Shown here: in pieces, positions 49,488-61,727 of the stretch | How the letters are laid out: each line of letters opens with the position of its first letter | Position numbering within the stretch: position 1 is the stretch's first letter | Origin: Budorcas taxicolor | Taxonomy: Eukaryota > Chordata > Mammalia > Artiodactyla > Bovidae | Reading direction: 5' to 3' | Length of the DNA stretch: 64,000 bases | Assembly (NCBI RefSeq): GCF_023091745.1 | Contig: NW_026291793.1 | Span: forward strand, 62,001 to 126,000 | Notes under the pieces: model-generated | Seen by the model: only the letters and a program-made list of their open reading frames with translations | The model's database searches: none | Told to the model about the DNA's origin: nothing | Position numbers and translations under genes: made by a program

Positions 49488-52400
49488 TTGGTGCAAATCA
49501 AGAAGTTCCCCGACATACCCGTCTCCACTCGAGAGGAATCACGAGGGTCCCGCCCACATCCAGAGGAGCCCCGTTTCCGCCTCGTAGCTCGAGATGAGGG
49601 ATCCTTTTCCTGCTTCGTCGGGAAAGAGTTCCCGGCCTTCCCGTCGCATCTCAAGAGGAGGCCCTCTCAACAGGAACGGCGAGAGGAACTCCAGGGTCGT
49701 GCCACCATTCCAAGAGTCCCCCAGATGTCTCAGTCCATTCCAGAGGAACCTCTTTTCCCTTCACCGGCTCGTCTTTCACGCCGAGGATCGACTCACACCA
49801 GGGTGGCACGTGGCACAGCCCTGTGGGAAAGCCTCGTGGGAAAGCCTCGAGGGACAGCCTCGAGGGAAAGCCACAGATCCCTTGATCCACGTGACAGGAA
49901 GCGTGACACTACTGCTGCAGCTCGGGAGGAAAGCGCACGTGCATGCCCCCACTCGAGACGAGGCCTGACTCCCCTGGGGAGACTCAGAAGCACCCCAAGA
50001 TCCATGGCAACACTGGAGAGGAATCCTCAGGTTCCGGCCCCGACTCCACACAAGGACTGAGGCCCCGGCATGGACGGGAGAGGAATCCCGAGAGGTCCCC
50101 TAGCAACTCGCATGGGGACTGGCCTTTGCTGAGGCCACCAGAGCGGGTCCCTGTGGTCCCCGCCGTAACTCGAGAAGACCTGCCGCAACTCAAGAAAATC
50201 CAGGAGGTTCTCCCCTCCAGGCGAGATGAGGCCCATTTCCGCTGAGGCGTCTCGAGGCTGATCACACCTCACCTCTGGCACTTCGAAAGGGTCCTTCACA
50301 CCCTTGGTGCAAATCAAGAAGTTCCCCGACCTAGCCGTCTCCACTCGAGAGGAATCACGTGGGTCCCGCCCACATCCAGAGGAGCCCCGTTTCCGTCTCG
50401 TAGCTCGAGATGAGGGATCCTTTCCCTGCTTCGTCGGGAAAGAGTTCCCGGCGTTCCCGTCACATCTCAAGAGGAGGCCCTCTCAACAGGAACGGCGAGA
50501 GGAACTCCAGGGTCGTGCCACCATTCCAAGAGTCCCCCAGATGTCTCAGTCCGTTCCAAAGGAACCTCTTTTCCCTTCACCGGCTCGTCTTTTACGCCGA
50601 GGATCGACTCACACCAAGGTGGCAGGTGGCACAGCCCTGTGGGAAAGCCTCGTGGGAAAGCCTCGAGGGACAGCCTCGAGGGAAAGCCACAGATCCCTTG
50701 ATCCACGTGACAGGAAGCGTGACACTACTGCTGGAGCTCGGGAGGAAAGCGCACGTGCATGCCCCCACTCGAGACGAGGCCTGACTCCCTTGGGGAGACT
50801 CAGAAGCACCCCAAGATCCATGGCAACACTGGAGAGGAATCCTCAGGTTACGGCCCCAACTCCACACAAGGACTGAGGCCCCGGCATGGACGGGAGAGGA
50901 ATCCCGAGAGGTCCCCTAGCAACTCGCATGGGGACTGGCCTTTCCTGAGGCCACCAGAGCGGGTCCCTGAGGTCCCCGTCGTAACTCGAGACGACCTGCC
51001 GCAACTCGAGAAAATCCAGGACGTTCTCCCCTCCAGGCGAGATGAGGCCCATTTCCGCTGAGGCGTCTCGAGGCTGATCACACCTCACCTCTGGAACTTC
51101 GAAAGGGTCCTTCACACCCTTGGTGCAAATCAAGAAGTTCCCCGACATACCCGTCTCCACTCGAGAGGAATCACGAGGGTCCCGCCCACATCCAGAGGAG
51201 CCCCGTTTCCGCCTCGTGGCTCGAGATGAGGGATCCTTTCCCTGCTTCTTCGGGAAAGAGTTCCCGGCGTTCCCGTCGCATCTCAAGAGGAGGCCCTCTC
51301 TACAGGAACGGCGAGAGGAACTCCAGGGTCGTGCCACCATTGCAAGAGTCCCCCATATGTCTCAGTCCATTCCAGAGGAACCTCTTTTCCCTTCACCGGC
51401 TCGTCTTTCACGCCGAGGATTGACTCACACCAAGGTGGCACGTGGCACAGCCCTGTGGGAAAGCCTCGTGGGAAAGCCTCGAGGGACAGCCTCGAGGGAA
51501 AGCCACAGATCCCTTGATCCACGTGACAGGAAGCGTGACACTACTGCTGCAGCTCGGGAGGAAAGCGCACGTGCATGCCCCCACTCGAGACGAGGCCTGA
51601 CTCCCCTGGGGAGACTCAGAAGCACCCCAAGATCCATGGCAACACTGGAGAGGAATCCTCAGGTTCCGGCCCCGACTCCACACAAGGACTGAGGCCCCGG
51701 CATGGACGGGAGAGGAATCCCGAGAGGTCCCCTAGCAACTCGCATGGGGACTGGCCTTTCCTGAGGCCACCAGAGCGGGTCCCTTAGGTCCCCGTCGTAA
51801 CGCGAGAACACCTGCCGCAACTCGAGAAAATCCAGGAGGTTCTCCCCTCCAGGCGAGATGAGGCCCATTTCCGCTGAGGCGTTTCGAGGCTGATCACACC
51901 TCACCTCTGGAACTTCGAAAGGCTCCTTCACACACTTGGTGCAAATCAAGAAGTTCCCCGACATACCCGTCTCCACTCGAGAGGAATCACGTGGGTCCCG
52001 CCCACATCCAGAGGAGCCCCGTTTCCGTCTCGTAGCTCGAGATGAGGGATCCTTTCCCTGCTTCGTCGGGAAAGAGTTCCCGGCGTTCCCGTCACATCTC
52101 AAGAGGAGGCCCTCTCAACAGGAACGGCGAGAGGAACTCCAGGGTCGTGCCACCATTCCAAGAGTCCCCCAGATGTCTCAGTCCATTCCAGAGGAACCTC
52201 TTTTCCCTTCACCGGCTCGTCTTTCACGCCGAGGATCGACTCACACCAAGGTGGCACGTGGCACAGCCCTGTGGGAAAGCCTCGTGGGAAAGCCTCGAGG
52301 GACAGCCTCGAGGGAAAGCCACAGATCCCTTGATCCACGTGACAGGAATCGTGACACTACTGCTGCAGCTCGGGAGGAAAGCGCACGTGCATGCCCCCAC

Positions 52401-52751
52401 TCGAGACGAGGCCTGACTCCCCTGGGGAGACTCAGAAGCACCCCAAGATCCATGGCAACACTGGAGAGGAATCCTCAGGTTCCGGCCCCGACTCCACACA
52501 AGGACTGAGGCCCCGGCATGAACGGGAGTGGAATCGCGAGAGGTCCCCTAGCAACTCGCATGGGGACTGGCCTTTCCTGAGGCCACCAGAGCGGGTAACT
52601 GAGGTCCCCGTCGTAACGCGAGAACACCTGCGGCAACTCGAGAAAATCCAGGACGTTCTCCCCTCCAGGCGAGATGAGGCCCATTTCCGCTGAGGCGTCT
52701 CGAGGCTGATCACACCTCACCTCTGGAACTTCGAAAGGGTCCTTCACACCC
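49488..52751. repeat. Mosaic of blocks copied from 36-42 kb
   Basis: The tail of 49488 (cctttgctgagg, cctgtggtccccgccg) and the front of 50304 (ccgttccaaagg) match 36432 and 37248 at a distance of 13,056 bp. From about 50734 to 51967 the sequence follows 40942-42175 at 9792 bp: ggttacggcc, cgagacgacc, accattgcaagag, cccatatgtc, gaggattgac, gtcccttagg. The tail of 51936 (cggcatgaacgggagtgg, aatcgcgagagg) again matches 37248, at 14,688 bp. All distances are whole monomers. Confidence 0.8.
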
Positions 52752-55700
52752 TTGGTGCAAATCAAGAAGTTCCCCGACATACCCGTCTCCACTCGAGAGG
52801 AATCACGAGGGTCCCGCCCACATCCAGAGGAGCCCCGTTTCCGCCTCGTAGCTCGAGATGAGGGATCCTTTCCCTGCTTCGTCGGGAAAGAGTTCCCGGC
52901 GTTCCCGTCGCATCTCAAGAGGAGGCCCTCTCAACAGGAACGGCGAGAGGAACTCCAGGGTCGTGCCACCATTCCAAGAGTCCCCCAGATGTCTCAGTCC
53001 ATTCCAGAGGAACCTCTTTTCCCTTCACCGGCTCGTCTTTCACGCCGAGGATCGACTCACCCCAAGGTGGCACGTGGCACAGCCCTGTGGGAAAGCCTCG
53101 TGGGAAAGCCTCGAGGGACAGCCTCGAGGGAAAGCCACAGATCCCTTGATCCACGTGACAGGAAGCGTGACACTACTGCTGCAGCTCGGGAGGAAAGCGC
53201 ACGTGCATGCCCCCACTCGAGACGAGGCCTGACTCCCCTGGGGAGACTCAGAAGCACCCCAAGATCCATGGCAACACTGGAGAGGAATCCTCAGGTTCCG
53301 GCCCCGACTCCACACAAGGACTGAGGCCCCGGCATGGACGGGAGAGGAATCCCGAGAGGTCCCCTAGCAACTCGCATGGGGACTGGCCTTTGCTGAGGCC
53401 ACCAGAGCGGGTCCCTGTGGTCCCCGCCGTAACTCGAGAAGACCTGCCGCAACTCAAGAAAATCCAGGAGGTTCTCCCCTCCAGGCGAGATGAGGCCCAT
53501 TTCCGCTGAGGCGTCTCGAGGCTGATCACACCTCACCTCTGGCACTTCGAAAGGGTCCTTCACACCCTTGGTGCAAATCAAGAAGTTCCACGACCTAGCC
53601 GTCTCCACTCGAGAGGAATCACGTGGGTCCCGCCCACATCCAGAGGAGCCCCGTTTCCGTCTCGTAGCTCGAGATGAGGGATCCTTTCCCTGCTTCGTCG
53701 GGAAAGAGTTCCCGGCGTTCCCGTCACATCTCAAGAGGAGGCCCTCTCAACAGGAACGGCGAGAGGAACTCCAGGGTCGTGCCACCATTCCAAGAGTCCC
53801 CCAGATGTCTCAGTCCGTTCCAGAGGAACCTCTTTTCCCTTCACCGGCTCGTCTTTTACGCCGAGGATCGACTCACACCAAGGTGGCAGGTGGCACAGCC
53901 CTGTGGGAAAGCCTCGTGGGAAAGCCTCGAGGGACAGCCTCGAGGGAAAGCCACAGATCCCTTGATCCACGTGACAGGAAGCGTGACACTACTGCTGGAG
54001 CTCGGGAGGAAAGCTCACGTGCATGCCCCCAGTCGAGACGAGGCCTGACTCCCTTGGGGAGACTCAGAAGCACCCCAAGATCCATGGCAACATTGGAGAG
54101 CAATCCTCAGGTTCCGGCCCCGACTCCACACAAGGACTGAGGCCCCGGCATGGACGGGAGAGGAATCCCGAGAGGTCCCCTAGCAACTCGCATGGGGACT
54201 GGCCTTTCCTGAGGCCACCAGAGCGGGTCCCTGAGGTCCCCGTCGTAACTCGAGAAGACCTGCTGCAACTCGAGAAAATCCAGGACGTTCTCCCCTCCAG
54301 GCGAGATGAGGCCCATTTCCGCTGAGGCGTTTCGAGGCTGATCACACCTCACCTCTGTAACTTCGAAAGGCTCCTTCACACCCTTGGTGCAAATCAAGAA
54401 GTTCCCCGACATACCCGTCTCCACTCGAGAGGAATCACGAGGGTCCCGCCCACATCCAGAGGAGCCCCGTTTCCGCCTCGTAGCTCGAGATGAGGGATCC
54501 TTTCCCTGCTTCGTCGGGAAAGAGTTCCCGGCGTTCCCGTCGCATCTCAAGAGGAGGCCCTCTCAACAGGAACGGCGAGAGGAACTCCAGGGTCGTGCCA
54601 CCATTCCAAGAGTCCCCCAGATGTCTCAGTCCATTCCAGAGGAACCTCTTTTCCCTTCACCGGCTCGTCTTTCACGCCGAGGATCGACTCACACCAGGGT
54701 GGCACGTGGCACAGCCCTGTGGGAAAGCCTCGTGGGAAAGCCTCGAGGGACAGCCTCGAGGGAAAGCCACAGATCCCTTGATCCACGTGACAGGAAGCGT
54801 GACACTACTGCTGCAGCTCGGGAGGAAAGCGCACGTGCATGCCCCCACTCGAGACGAGGCCTGACTCCCCTGGGGAGACTCAGAAGCACCCCAAGATCCA
54901 TGGCAACACTGGAGAGGAATCCTCAGGTTCCGGCCCCGACTCCACACAAGGACTGAGGCCCCGGCATGGACGGGAGAGGAATCCCGAGAGGTCCCCTAGC
55001 AACTCGCATGGGGACTGGCCTTTGCTGAGGCCACCAGAGCGGGTCCCTGTGGTCCCCGCCGTAACTCGAGAAGACCTGCCGCAACTCAAGAAAATCCAGG
55101 AGGTTCTCCCCTCCAGGCGAGATGAGGCCCATTTCCGCTGAGGCGTCTCGAGGCTGATCACACCTCACCTCTGGCACTTCGAAAGGGTCCTTCACACCCT
55201 TGGTGCAAATCAAGAAGTTCCACGACCTAGCCGTCTCCACTCGAGAGGAATCACGTGGGTCCCGCCCACATCCAGAGGATCCCCGTTTCCGTCTCGTAGC
55301 TCGAGATGAGGGATCCTTTCCCTGCTTCGTCGGGAAAGAGTTCCCGGCGTTCCCGTCACATCTCAAGAGGAGGCCCTCTCAACAGGAACGGCGAGAGGAA
55401 CTCCAGGGTCGTGCCACCATTCCAAGAGTCCCCCAGATGTCTCAGTCCGTTCCAGAGGAACCTCTTTTCCCTTCACCGGCTCGTCTTTTACGCCGAGGAT
55501 CGACTCACACCAAGGTGGCAGGTGGCACAGCCCTGTGGGAAAGCCTCGTGGGAAAGCCTCGAGGGACAGCCTCGAGGGAAAGCCACAGATCCCTTGATCC
55601 ACGTGACAGGAAGCGTGACACTACTGCTGGAGCTCGGGAGGAAAGCTCACGTGCATGCCCCCAGTCGAGACGAGGCCTGACTCCCTTGGGGAGACTCAGA

Positions 55701-56831
55701 AGCACCCCAAGATCCATCGCAACATTGGAGAGCAATCCTCAGGTTCCGGCCCCGACTCCACACAAGGACTGAGGCCCCGGCATGGACGGGAGAGGAATCC
55801 CGAGAGGTCCACTAGCAACTCGCATGGGGACTGGCCTTTCCTGAGGCCACCAGAGCGGGTCCCTGAGGTCCCCGTCGTAACTCGAGAAGACCTGCTGCAA
55901 CTCGAGAAAATCCAGGACGTTCTCCCCTCCAGGCGAGATGAGGCCCATTTCCGCTGAGGCGTTTCGAGGCTGATCACACCTCACCTCTGTAACTTCGAAA
56001 GGCTCCTTCACACCCTTGGTGCAAATCAAGAAGTTCCCCGACATACCGGTCTCCACTCGAGAGGAATCACGAGGGTCCCGCCCACATCCAGAGGAGCCCC
56101 GTTTCCGCCTCGTAGCTCGAGATGAGGGATCCTTTCCCTGCTTCGTCGGGAAAGAGTTCCCGGCGTTCCCGTCGCATCTCAAGAGGAGGCCCTCTCAACA
56201 GGAACGGCGAGAGGAACTCCAGGGTCGTGCCACCATTCCAAGAGTCCCCCAGATGTCTCAGTCCATTCCAGAGGAACCTCTTTTCCCTTCACCGGCTCGT
56301 CTTTCACGCCGAGGATCGACTCACACCAGGGTGGCACGTGGCACAGCCCTGTGGGAAAGCCTCGTGGGAAAGCCTCGAGGGACAGCCTCGAGGGAAAGCC
56401 ACAGATCCCTTGATCCACGTGACAGGAAGCGTGACACTACTGCTGCAGCTCGGGAGGAAAGCGCACGTGCATGCCCCCACTCGAGACGAGGCCTGACTCC
56501 CTTGGGGAGACTCAGAAGCACCCCAAGATCCATGGCAACACTGGAGAGGAATCCTCAGGTTCCGGCCCCGACTCCACACAAGGACTGAGGCCCCGGCATG
56601 GACGGGAGAGGAATCCCGAGAGGTCCCCTAGCAACTCGCATGGGGACTGGCCTTTCCTGAGGCCACCAGAGCGGGTCCCTGAGGTCCCCGTCGTAACGCG
56701 AGAACACCTGCCGCAACTCGAGAAAATCCAGGAGGTTCTCCCCTCCAGGCGAGATGAGGCCCATTTCCGCTGAGGCGTCTCGAGTCTGATCACAACTCAC
56801 CTCTGGAACTTCGAAAGGCTCCTTCACACCC
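52752..56831. repeat. Consensus-like monomer followed by dimeric B-C HOR pair (1632 bp)
   Basis: 52752 is consensus-like at the front (private ctcaccccaagg) and ends with cctttgctgagg. The pairs 53568-55199 and 55200-56831 are B-C dimers. Both B monomers share aagttccacgacc, gaaagctcacgtgc and ggagagcaatcc, not seen in other B copies. The tail of 54384 repeats the cctttgctgagg of 52752, so the duplicated block runs from inside one monomer to inside another. 55200 has private gaggatcccc, which creates GGATCC, and ccatcgcaac. Confidence 0.8.
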
Positions 56832-59279
56832 TTGGTGCAAATCAAGAAGTTCCCCGACATGCCCGTCTCCACTCGAGAGGAATCACGAGGGTCCCTCCCA
56901 CATCCAGAGGAGCCCCGTTTCCGCCTCGTAGCTCGAGATGAGGGATCCTTTCCCTGATTCGTCGGGAAAGAGTTCCCGGCCTTCCCGTCGCATCTCAAGA
57001 GGAGGCCCTCTCAACAGGAATGGCGAGAGGAACTCCAGGGTCGTGCCACCATTCCAAGAGTCCCCCAGATGTCTCAGTCCATTCCAGAGGAACCTCTTTT
57101 CCCTTCACCGGCTCGTCTTTCACGCCGAGGATCGACTCACACCAAGGTGGCACGTGACACAGCCCTGTGGGAAAGCCTCGTGGGAAAGCCTCGAGGGACA
57201 GCCTCGAGGGAAAGCCACAGATCCATTGATCCACGTGACAGGAAGCGTGACACTACTGCTACAGCTCGGGAGGAAAGCGCACGTGCATGCCCCCACTCGA
57301 GACGAGGCCTGACTCCCCTGGGGAGACTCAGAAGCACCCCAAGATCCATGGCAACACTGGAGAGGAATCCTCAGGTTCCGGCCCCGAATCCACACAAGGA
57401 CTGAGGCCCCGGCATGGACGGCAGAGGAATCCCGAGAGGTCCCCTAGCAACTCGCATGGGGACTGGCCTTTCCTGAGGCCACCAGCGCGGGTAACTGAGG
57501 TCCCCGTCGTAACGCGAGAACACCTGCCGCAACTCGAGAAAATCCAGGAGGTTCTCCCCTCCAGGCGAGATGAGGCCCATTTCCGCTGAGGCGTCTCGAG
57601 GCTGATCACACCTCACCTCTGGCACTTCGAAAGGGTCCTTCACACCCTTGGTGCAAATCAAGAAGTTCCCCGACCTAGCCGTCTCCACTCGAGAGGAATC
57701 ACGTGGGTCCCGCCCACATCCAGAGGAGCCCCGTTTCCGTCTCGTAGCTCGAGATGAGGGATCCTTTCCCTGCTTCGTCGGGAAAGAGTTCCCGGCGTTC
57801 CCGTCACATCTCAAGAGGAGGCCCTCTCAACAGGAACGGCGAGAGGAACTCCAGGGTCGTGCCACCATTCCAAGAGTCCCCCAGATGTCTCAGTCCGTTC
57901 CAGAGGAACCTCTTTTCCCTTCACCGGCTCGTCTTTTACGCCGAGGATCGACTCACACCAAGGTGGCAGGTGGCACAGCCCTGTGGGAAAGCCTCGTGGG
58001 AAAGCCTCGAGGGACAGCCTCGAGGGAAAGCCACAGATCCCTTGATCCACGTGACAGGAAGCGTGACACTACTGCTGGAGCTCGGGAGGAAAGCGCACGT
58101 GCATGCCCCCAGTCGAGACGAGGCTTGACTCCCTTGGGGAGACTCAGAAGCACCCCAAGATCCATGGCAACATTGGAGAGGAATCCTCAGGTTCCGGCCC
58201 CGACTCCACACAAGGACTGAGGCCCCGGCATGGACGGGAGAGGAATCCCGAGAGGTCCCCTAGCAACTCGCATGGGGACTGGCCTTTCCTGAGGCCACCA
58301 GAGCGGGTCCCTGAGGTCCCCGTCGTAACTCGAGAAGACCTGCTGCAACTCGAGAAAATCCAGGACGTTCTCCCCTCCAGGCGAGATGAGGCCCATTTCC
58401 GCTGAGGCGTTTCGAGGCTGATCACACCTCACCTCTGTAACTTCGAAAGGCTCCTTCACACCCTTGGTGCAAATCAAGAAGTTCCCCGACATACCCGTCT
58501 CCACTCGAGAGGAATCACGAGGGTCCCGCCAACATCCAGAGGAGCCCCGTTTCCGCCTCGTAGCTCGAGATGAGGGATCCTTTCCCTGCTTCGTCGGGAA
58601 AGAGTTCCCGGCGTTCCCGTCGCATCTCAAGAGGAGGCCCTCTCAACAGGAACGGCGAGAGGAACTCCAGGGTCGTGCCACCATTCCAAGAGTCCCCCAG
58701 ATGTCTCAGTCCATTCCAGAGGAACCTCTTTTCCCTTCACCGGCTCGTCTTTCACGCCGAGGATCGACTCACACCAGGGTGGCACGTGGCACAGCCCTGT
58801 GGGAAAGCCTCGTGGGAAAGCCTCGAGGGACAGCCTCGAGGGAAAGCCACAGATCCCTTGATCCACGTTACAGGAAGCGTGACACTACTGCTGCAGCTCG
58901 GGAGGAAAGCGCACGTGCATGCCCCCACTCGAGACGAGGCCTGACTCCCCTGGGGAGACTCAGAAGCACCCCAAGATCCATGGCAACACTGGAGAGGAAT
59001 CCTCAGGTTCCGGCCCCGACTCCACACAAGGACTGAGGCCCCGGCATGGACGGGAGAGGAATCCCGAGAGGTCCCCTAGCAACTCGCATGGGGACTGGCC
59101 TTTCCTGAGGCCACCAGAGCGGGTCCCTGAGGTCCCCGTCGTAACGCGAGAACACCTGCCGCAACTCGAGAAAATCCAGGAGGTTCTCCCCTCCAGGCGA
59201 GATGAGGCCCATTTCCGCTGAGGCGTCTCGAGTCTGATCACAACTCACCTCTGGAACTTCGAAAGGCTCCTTCACACCC
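56832..59279. repeat. Trimeric HOR (A-B-C), copy 1 (2448 bp)
   Basis: Monomers 56832 (A), 57648 (B) and 58464 (C) carry the class markers defined for the AABC zone, including the C marker cgccaacatcc. The one private change noticed is ccacgttacagg at 58864-58875, which destroys the second CACGTG of that monomer. Compared with 43.0-49.5 kb, one A copy per unit is absent. Confidence 0.85.
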
Positions 59280-61727
59280 TTGGTGCAAATCAAGAAGTTC
59301 CCCGACATGCCCGTCTCCACTCGAGAGGAATCACGAGGGTCCCTCCCACATCCAGAGGAGCCCCGTTTCCGCCTCGTAGCTCGAGATGAGGGATCCTTTC
59401 CCTGATTCGTCGGGAAAGAGTTCCCGGCCTTCCCGTCGCATCTCAAGAGGAGGCCCTCTCAACAGGAATGGCGAGAGGAACTCCAGGGTCGTGCCACCAT
59501 TCCAAGAGTCCCCCAGATGTCTCAGTCCATTCCAGAGGAACCTCTTTTCCCTTCACCGGCTCGTCTTTCACGCCGAGGATCGACTCACACCAAGGTGGCA
59601 CGTGACACAGCCCTGTGGGAAAGCCTCGTGGGAAAGCCTCGAGGGACAGCCTCGAGGGAAAGCCACAGATCCATTGATCCACGTGACAGGAAGCGTGACA
59701 CTACTGCTACAGCTCGGGAGGAAAGCGCACGTGCATGCCCCCACTCGAGACGAGGCCTGACTCCCCTGGGGAGACTCAGAAGCACCCCAAGATCCATGGC
59801 AACACTGGAGAGGAATCCTCAGGTTCCGGCCCCGAATCCACACAAGGACTGAGGCCCCGGCATGGACGGCAGAGGAATCCCGAGAGGTCCCCTAGCAACT
59901 CGCATGGGGACTGGCCTTTCCTGAGGCCACCAGCGCGGGTAACTGAGGTCCCCGTCGTAACGCGAGAACACCTGCCGCAACTCGAGAAAATCCAGGAGGT
60001 TCTCCCCTCCAGGCGAGATGAGGCCCATTTCCGCTGAGGCGTCTCGAGGCTGATCACACCTCACCTCTGGCACTTCGAAAGGGTCCTTCACACCCTTGGT
60101 GCAAATCAAGAAGTTCCCCGACCTAGCCGTCTCCACTCGAGAGGAATCACGTGGGTCCCGCCCACATCCAGAGGAGCCCCGTTTCCGTCTCGTAGCTCGA
60201 GATGAGGGATCCTTTCCCTGCTTCGTCGGGAAAGAGTTCCCGGCGTTCCCGTCACATCTCAAGAGGAGGCCCTCTCAACAGGAACGGCGAGAGGAACTCC
60301 AGGGTCGTGCCACCATTCCAAGAGTCCCCCAGATGTCTCAGTCCGTTCCAGAGGAACCTCTTTTCCCTTCACCGGCTCGTCTTTTACGCCGAGGATCGAC
60401 TCACACCAAGGTGGCAGGTGGCACAGCCCTGTGGGAAAGCCTCGTGGGAAAGCCTCGAGGGACAGCCTCGAGGGAAAGCCACAGATCCCTTGATCCACGT
60501 GACAGGAAGCGTGACACTACTGCTGGAGCTCGGGAGGAAAGCGCACGTGCATGCCCCCAGTCGAGACGAGGCTTGACTCCCTTGGAGAGACTCAGAAGCA
60601 CCCCAAGATCCATGGCAACATTGGAGAGGAATCCTCAGGTTCCGGCCCCGACTCCACACAAGGACTGAGGCCCCGGCATGGACGGGAGAGGAATCCCGAG
60701 AGGTCCCCTAGCAACTCGCATGGGGACTGGCCTTTCCTGAGGCCACCAGAGCGGGTCCCTGAGGTCCCCGTCGTAACTCGAGAAGACCTGCTGCAACTCG
60801 AGAAAATCCAGGACGTTCTCCCCTCCAGGCGAGATGAGGCCCATTTCCGCTGAGGCGTTTCGAGGCTGATCACACCTCACCTCTGTAACTTCGAAAGGCT
60901 CCTTCACACCCTTGGTGCAAATCAAGAAGTTCCCCGACATACCCGTCTCCACTCGAGAGGAATCACGAGGGTCCCGCCAACATCCAGAGGAGCCCCGTTT
61001 CCGCCTCGTAGCTCGAGATGAGGGATCCTTTCCCTGCTTCGTCGGGAAAGAGTTCCCGGCGTTCCCGTCGCATCTCAAGAGGAGGCCCTCTCAACAGGAA
61101 CGGCGAGAGGAACTCCAGGGTCGTGCCACCATTCCAAGAGTCCCCCAGATGTCTCAGTCCATTCCAGAGGAACCTCTTTTCCCTTCACCGGCTCGTCTTT
61201 CACGCCGAGGATCGACTCACACCAGGGTGGCACGTGGCACAGCCCTGTGGGAAAGCCTCGTGGGAAAGCCTCGAGGGACAGCCTCGAGGGAAAGCCACAG
61301 ATCCCTTGATCCACGTGACAGGAAGCGTGACACTACTGCTGCAGCTCGGGAGGAAAGCGCACGTGCATGCCCCCACTCGAGACGAGGCCTGACTCCCCTG
61401 GGGAGACTCAGAAGCACCCCAAGATCCATGGCAACACTGGAGAGGAATCCTCAGGTTCCGGCCCCGACTCCACACAAGGACTGAGGCCCCGGCATGGACG
61501 GGAGAGGAATCCCGAGAGGTCCCCTAGCAACTCGCATGGGGACTGGCCTTTCCTGAGGCCACCAGAGCGGGTCCCTGAGGTCCCCGTCGTAACGCGAGAA
61601 CACCTGCCGCAACTCGAGAAAATCCAGGAGGTTCTCCCCTCCAGGCGAGATGAGGCCCATTTCCGCTGAGGCGTCTCGAGTCTGATCACACCTCACCTCT
61701 GGAACTTCGAAAGGCTCCTTCACACCC
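59280..61727. repeat. Trimeric HOR (A-B-C), copy 2 (2448 bp)
   Basis: Monomers 59280, 60096 and 60912 repeat copy 1 nearly exactly. The private difference noticed is cttggagagactc near 60583, where copy 1 has cttggggagactc. The pair looks recently duplicated. Confidence 0.85.
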
